From Anaerolineae bacterium (GTDB taxonomy: Bacteria; Chloroflexota; Anaerolineae; Aggregatilineales; UBA3940), in contig JADZAD010000216.1 in NCBI GenBank assembly GCA_020852775.1, positions 1-6,411 of the forward strand: a DNA stretch of 6,411 nt, read 5' to 3'. Shown here piece by piece: positions 5,441-6,411 of the stretch. The notes beneath the pieces were generated by a model, which was not told where the DNA came from, made no database searches, and saw only the letters and a list, made by a program, of their open reading frames with translations. How positions within the stretch are numbered: the stretch's first letter is position 1; every line of letters begins with the position of its first letter. The translations under genes and the position numbers were made by a program.

Positions 5441-6179
5441 TCAGGTCGTAGGTGCCGCCGGTCATCAACCGATCACCGACGTAGAATCGCACCTCATAGC
5501 GCCCTGCAGGCCAGCCGCCCTGGGCCTCGAACCAGAAGTAGGTCAGCCCGCTGGCTCCGCGTGACCAGGCGCTGCTCTCGCTCCGAATGACCTCTCCATC
5601 ACGCAGCAGTACCTGTGCCCACGATGAGCCATCCGCCAGCCCGGTATACGTCACCCAGTAATACACGCGTGGCAGGCCGGCGGTGAAGGCGTTCCCCTCA
5701 TCAATTGGCGTCTGATTGGCAGAAATACCGCTGGAGATCGTTGACAGGGTAAGCGCCGCTTCAATGGGCGGTGTCACCGGAGAGTCGATGGTCACGATGA
5801 TTGGCGTTCCGTCCGGGCCGGGGGTAAGCGTCACGTCCGCAGCGGGTGGTTCGGGGGTGGGGCTGGCCGGCAGGATCGATGCCTCAGTCGGCAGGAGTGT
5901 GGGTGGTACTGCGAGTGTCGGGGTTTCGGCAGGGGCGCGAGACAGAAACGCCCATTCCGGCGGCGGAACCCTGTCCCGTAACAGTAGCACAATGGCGCCA
6001 AGAGCCAGCGAGATCACCCCCGCAAGCACCCAGCGCCAGGCACGTTCAGTCGCCGCCCGGCGCACCCGGAAATAGCGGGCCTTACTGGCAAACCGGAACG
6101 AGAATGCCGCTCCGAGAACAGCTATGAGCAGCATAACCGCTGAAACAAAAGGAAGCAGGTAGACGATGATGGACAACAT
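5433..6179 (-). CDS. Membrane protein with Pro/Thr-rich linker and extracytoplasmic beta domain
   Basis: No named family is recognised. The 248 residues show two hydrophobic helices (about 4-26 and 50-67) with a basic loop between them (FASKARYFRVRRAATERAWR). A Pro/Thr-rich linker (about 71-138) with repeated TP/PTP steps follows. The C-terminal domain (about 160-248) is rich in aromatic residues and reads like a beta sandwich: RVYYWVTYTG, WAQVLLRDGEVI, GLTYFWFEA, WPAGRYEVRFYVGDRL. The basic inter-helix loop suggests that both termini lie outside, with the beta domain extracytoplasmic. The start at 6179 is supported by AAGGTG 8 bp upstream (6188-6193). Its stop overlaps the convergent CopC-like gene by 8 bp. 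Both neighbours are anchored beta-domain proteins, but they are on opposite strands, so joint action is only a guess. This architecture is common in Chloroflexota genomes as far as I recall. Confidence 0.75.
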   Translation of the reverse strand: MLSIIVYLLPFVSAVMLLIAVLGAAFSFRFASKARYFRVRRAATERAWRWVLAGVISLALGAIVLLLRDRVPPPEWAFLSRAPAETPTLAVPPTLLPTEASILPASPTPEPPAADVTLTPGPDGTPIIVTIDSPVTPPIEAALTLSTISSGISANQTPIDEGNAFTAGLPRVYYWVTYTGLADGSSWAQVLLRDGEVIRSESSAWSRGASGLTYFWFEAQGGWPAGRYEVRFYVGDRLMTGGTYDLIN

Positions 6180-6321
6180 GCTCAGAGCACCTTTCCGGCA
6201 CTATGAGGAACAGATTCCTGTCCAATACCGCGACACCTTCTGCGACTACCGTCTACCTGTTCTGACCTTACCGCTAAGACCTCTGCAGGCAGTGCCGGAG
6301 CATTCTGCCTGTCCGTTCTTC

Positions 6322-6411
6322 CTACTCGCAGTTCTGTTGCCAGTAGCTGGCGATCTCGATACAGTTACCAATCCAGTAGTTCGGAAGTGACTTCATGAAG
6401 TGGAACAGTTC
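6322..6411 (-). CDS. C-terminal end of a probable polysaccharide deacetylase-family protein (partial)
   Basis: The minus strand is open from the window edge to TAG at 6322-6324, giving 29 residues that include FMKSLPNYWIGNC and IEIASYWQQNCE. This matches the usual ending of NodB/polysaccharide deacetylase-like proteins of the allantoinase (PuuE) type, where a strand with Trp (vWi.T) is followed by EIA.hW. With so few residues the assignment is tentative. A PuuE-like role in purine breakdown would fit beside nucleoside hydrolases, but chitin- or peptidoglycan-type deacetylases end in the same way. It is oriented with the membrane-protein gene and separated from it by 142 bp (6180-6321). That gap holds the membrane-protein gene's Shine-Dalgarno and no convincing promoter or terminator. 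Confidence 0.5.
   Translation of the reverse strand, partial: ELFHFMKSLPNYWIGNCIEIASYWQQNCE

Noticed and set aside
5716..6127. Plus-strand frames opposite the membrane-protein gene
   Set aside because: Gly/Val/Ser-rich shadow of the Pro/Thr-linker-coding sequence. The minus-strand product has helices, linker and domain plus a good Shine-Dalgarno.
6206..6219. Inverted repeat AGGAA-caga-TTCCT type dyad upstream of the membrane-protein gene
   Set aside because: Five-base arms with no T-run and no promoter pairing; expected by chance at this length.
6166..6390. Plus-strand 74-codon frame at the right end
   Set aside because: No Shine-Dalgarno or recognisable motif. It overlaps the start region of the minus-strand membrane-protein gene and the end of the probable deacetylase.

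Overview
The window is GC-rich bacterial DNA with short intergenic gaps. It probably comes from the Chloroflexota (Anaerolineae-like). That assignment is an inference. It rests on the membrane protein at the right end, whose Pro/Thr-rich linker full of TP/PTP steps joins paired N-terminal helices to a small beta domain, and on the overall gene style. No rRNA or other taxonomic marker is present.

Layout, left to right. (1) The C-terminal part of an ATP-grasp ligase-like gene runs rightward from the window edge to 564. (2) A tRNA-Lys(TTT) gene lies on the minus strand at 562-633; its 3' end overlaps the ATP-grasp stop codon. A clear extended -10 promoter sits just upstream of the tRNA. (3) A five-gene plus-strand cluster follows: ribokinase (814-1740), three tandem paralogous nucleoside hydrolases (1767-2690, 2733-3647, 3677-4606) and a secreted, C-terminally anchored CopC-like beta-sandwich protein (4625-5440). 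Gaps are only 18 to 42 bp and each gene has its own Shine-Dalgarno, so one transcript is likely. (4) Two genes lie on the minus strand: a membrane protein with an extracytoplasmic beta domain (5433-6179), whose 3' end overlaps that of the CopC-like gene by 8 bp, and at the right edge the last 29 codons of what looks like a polysaccharide deacetylase-family protein (6322-6411).

Biology. The hydrolases should split the N-glycosidic bond of ribonucleosides to base plus ribose, and the ribokinase would turn the freed ribose into ribose 5-phosphate. The cluster therefore reads as a nucleoside salvage or scavenging operon. No transporter, regulator or base-processing enzyme is visible in it.

Most notable points. 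All three hydrolases keep the Ca2+/ribose-binding residues but carry Pro where the family usually has the leaving-group His of the HD motif, and all have DTDTG instead of DTDPG. Copies 2 and 3 share a 74-bp perfectly identical tract that suggests gene conversion. Copy 3 differs most in the segment leading into the leaving-group side of the pocket. A CopC-like protein without copper ligands is attached to the operon. Nothing in the window amounts to a clear defence system, mobile element or CRISPR array.
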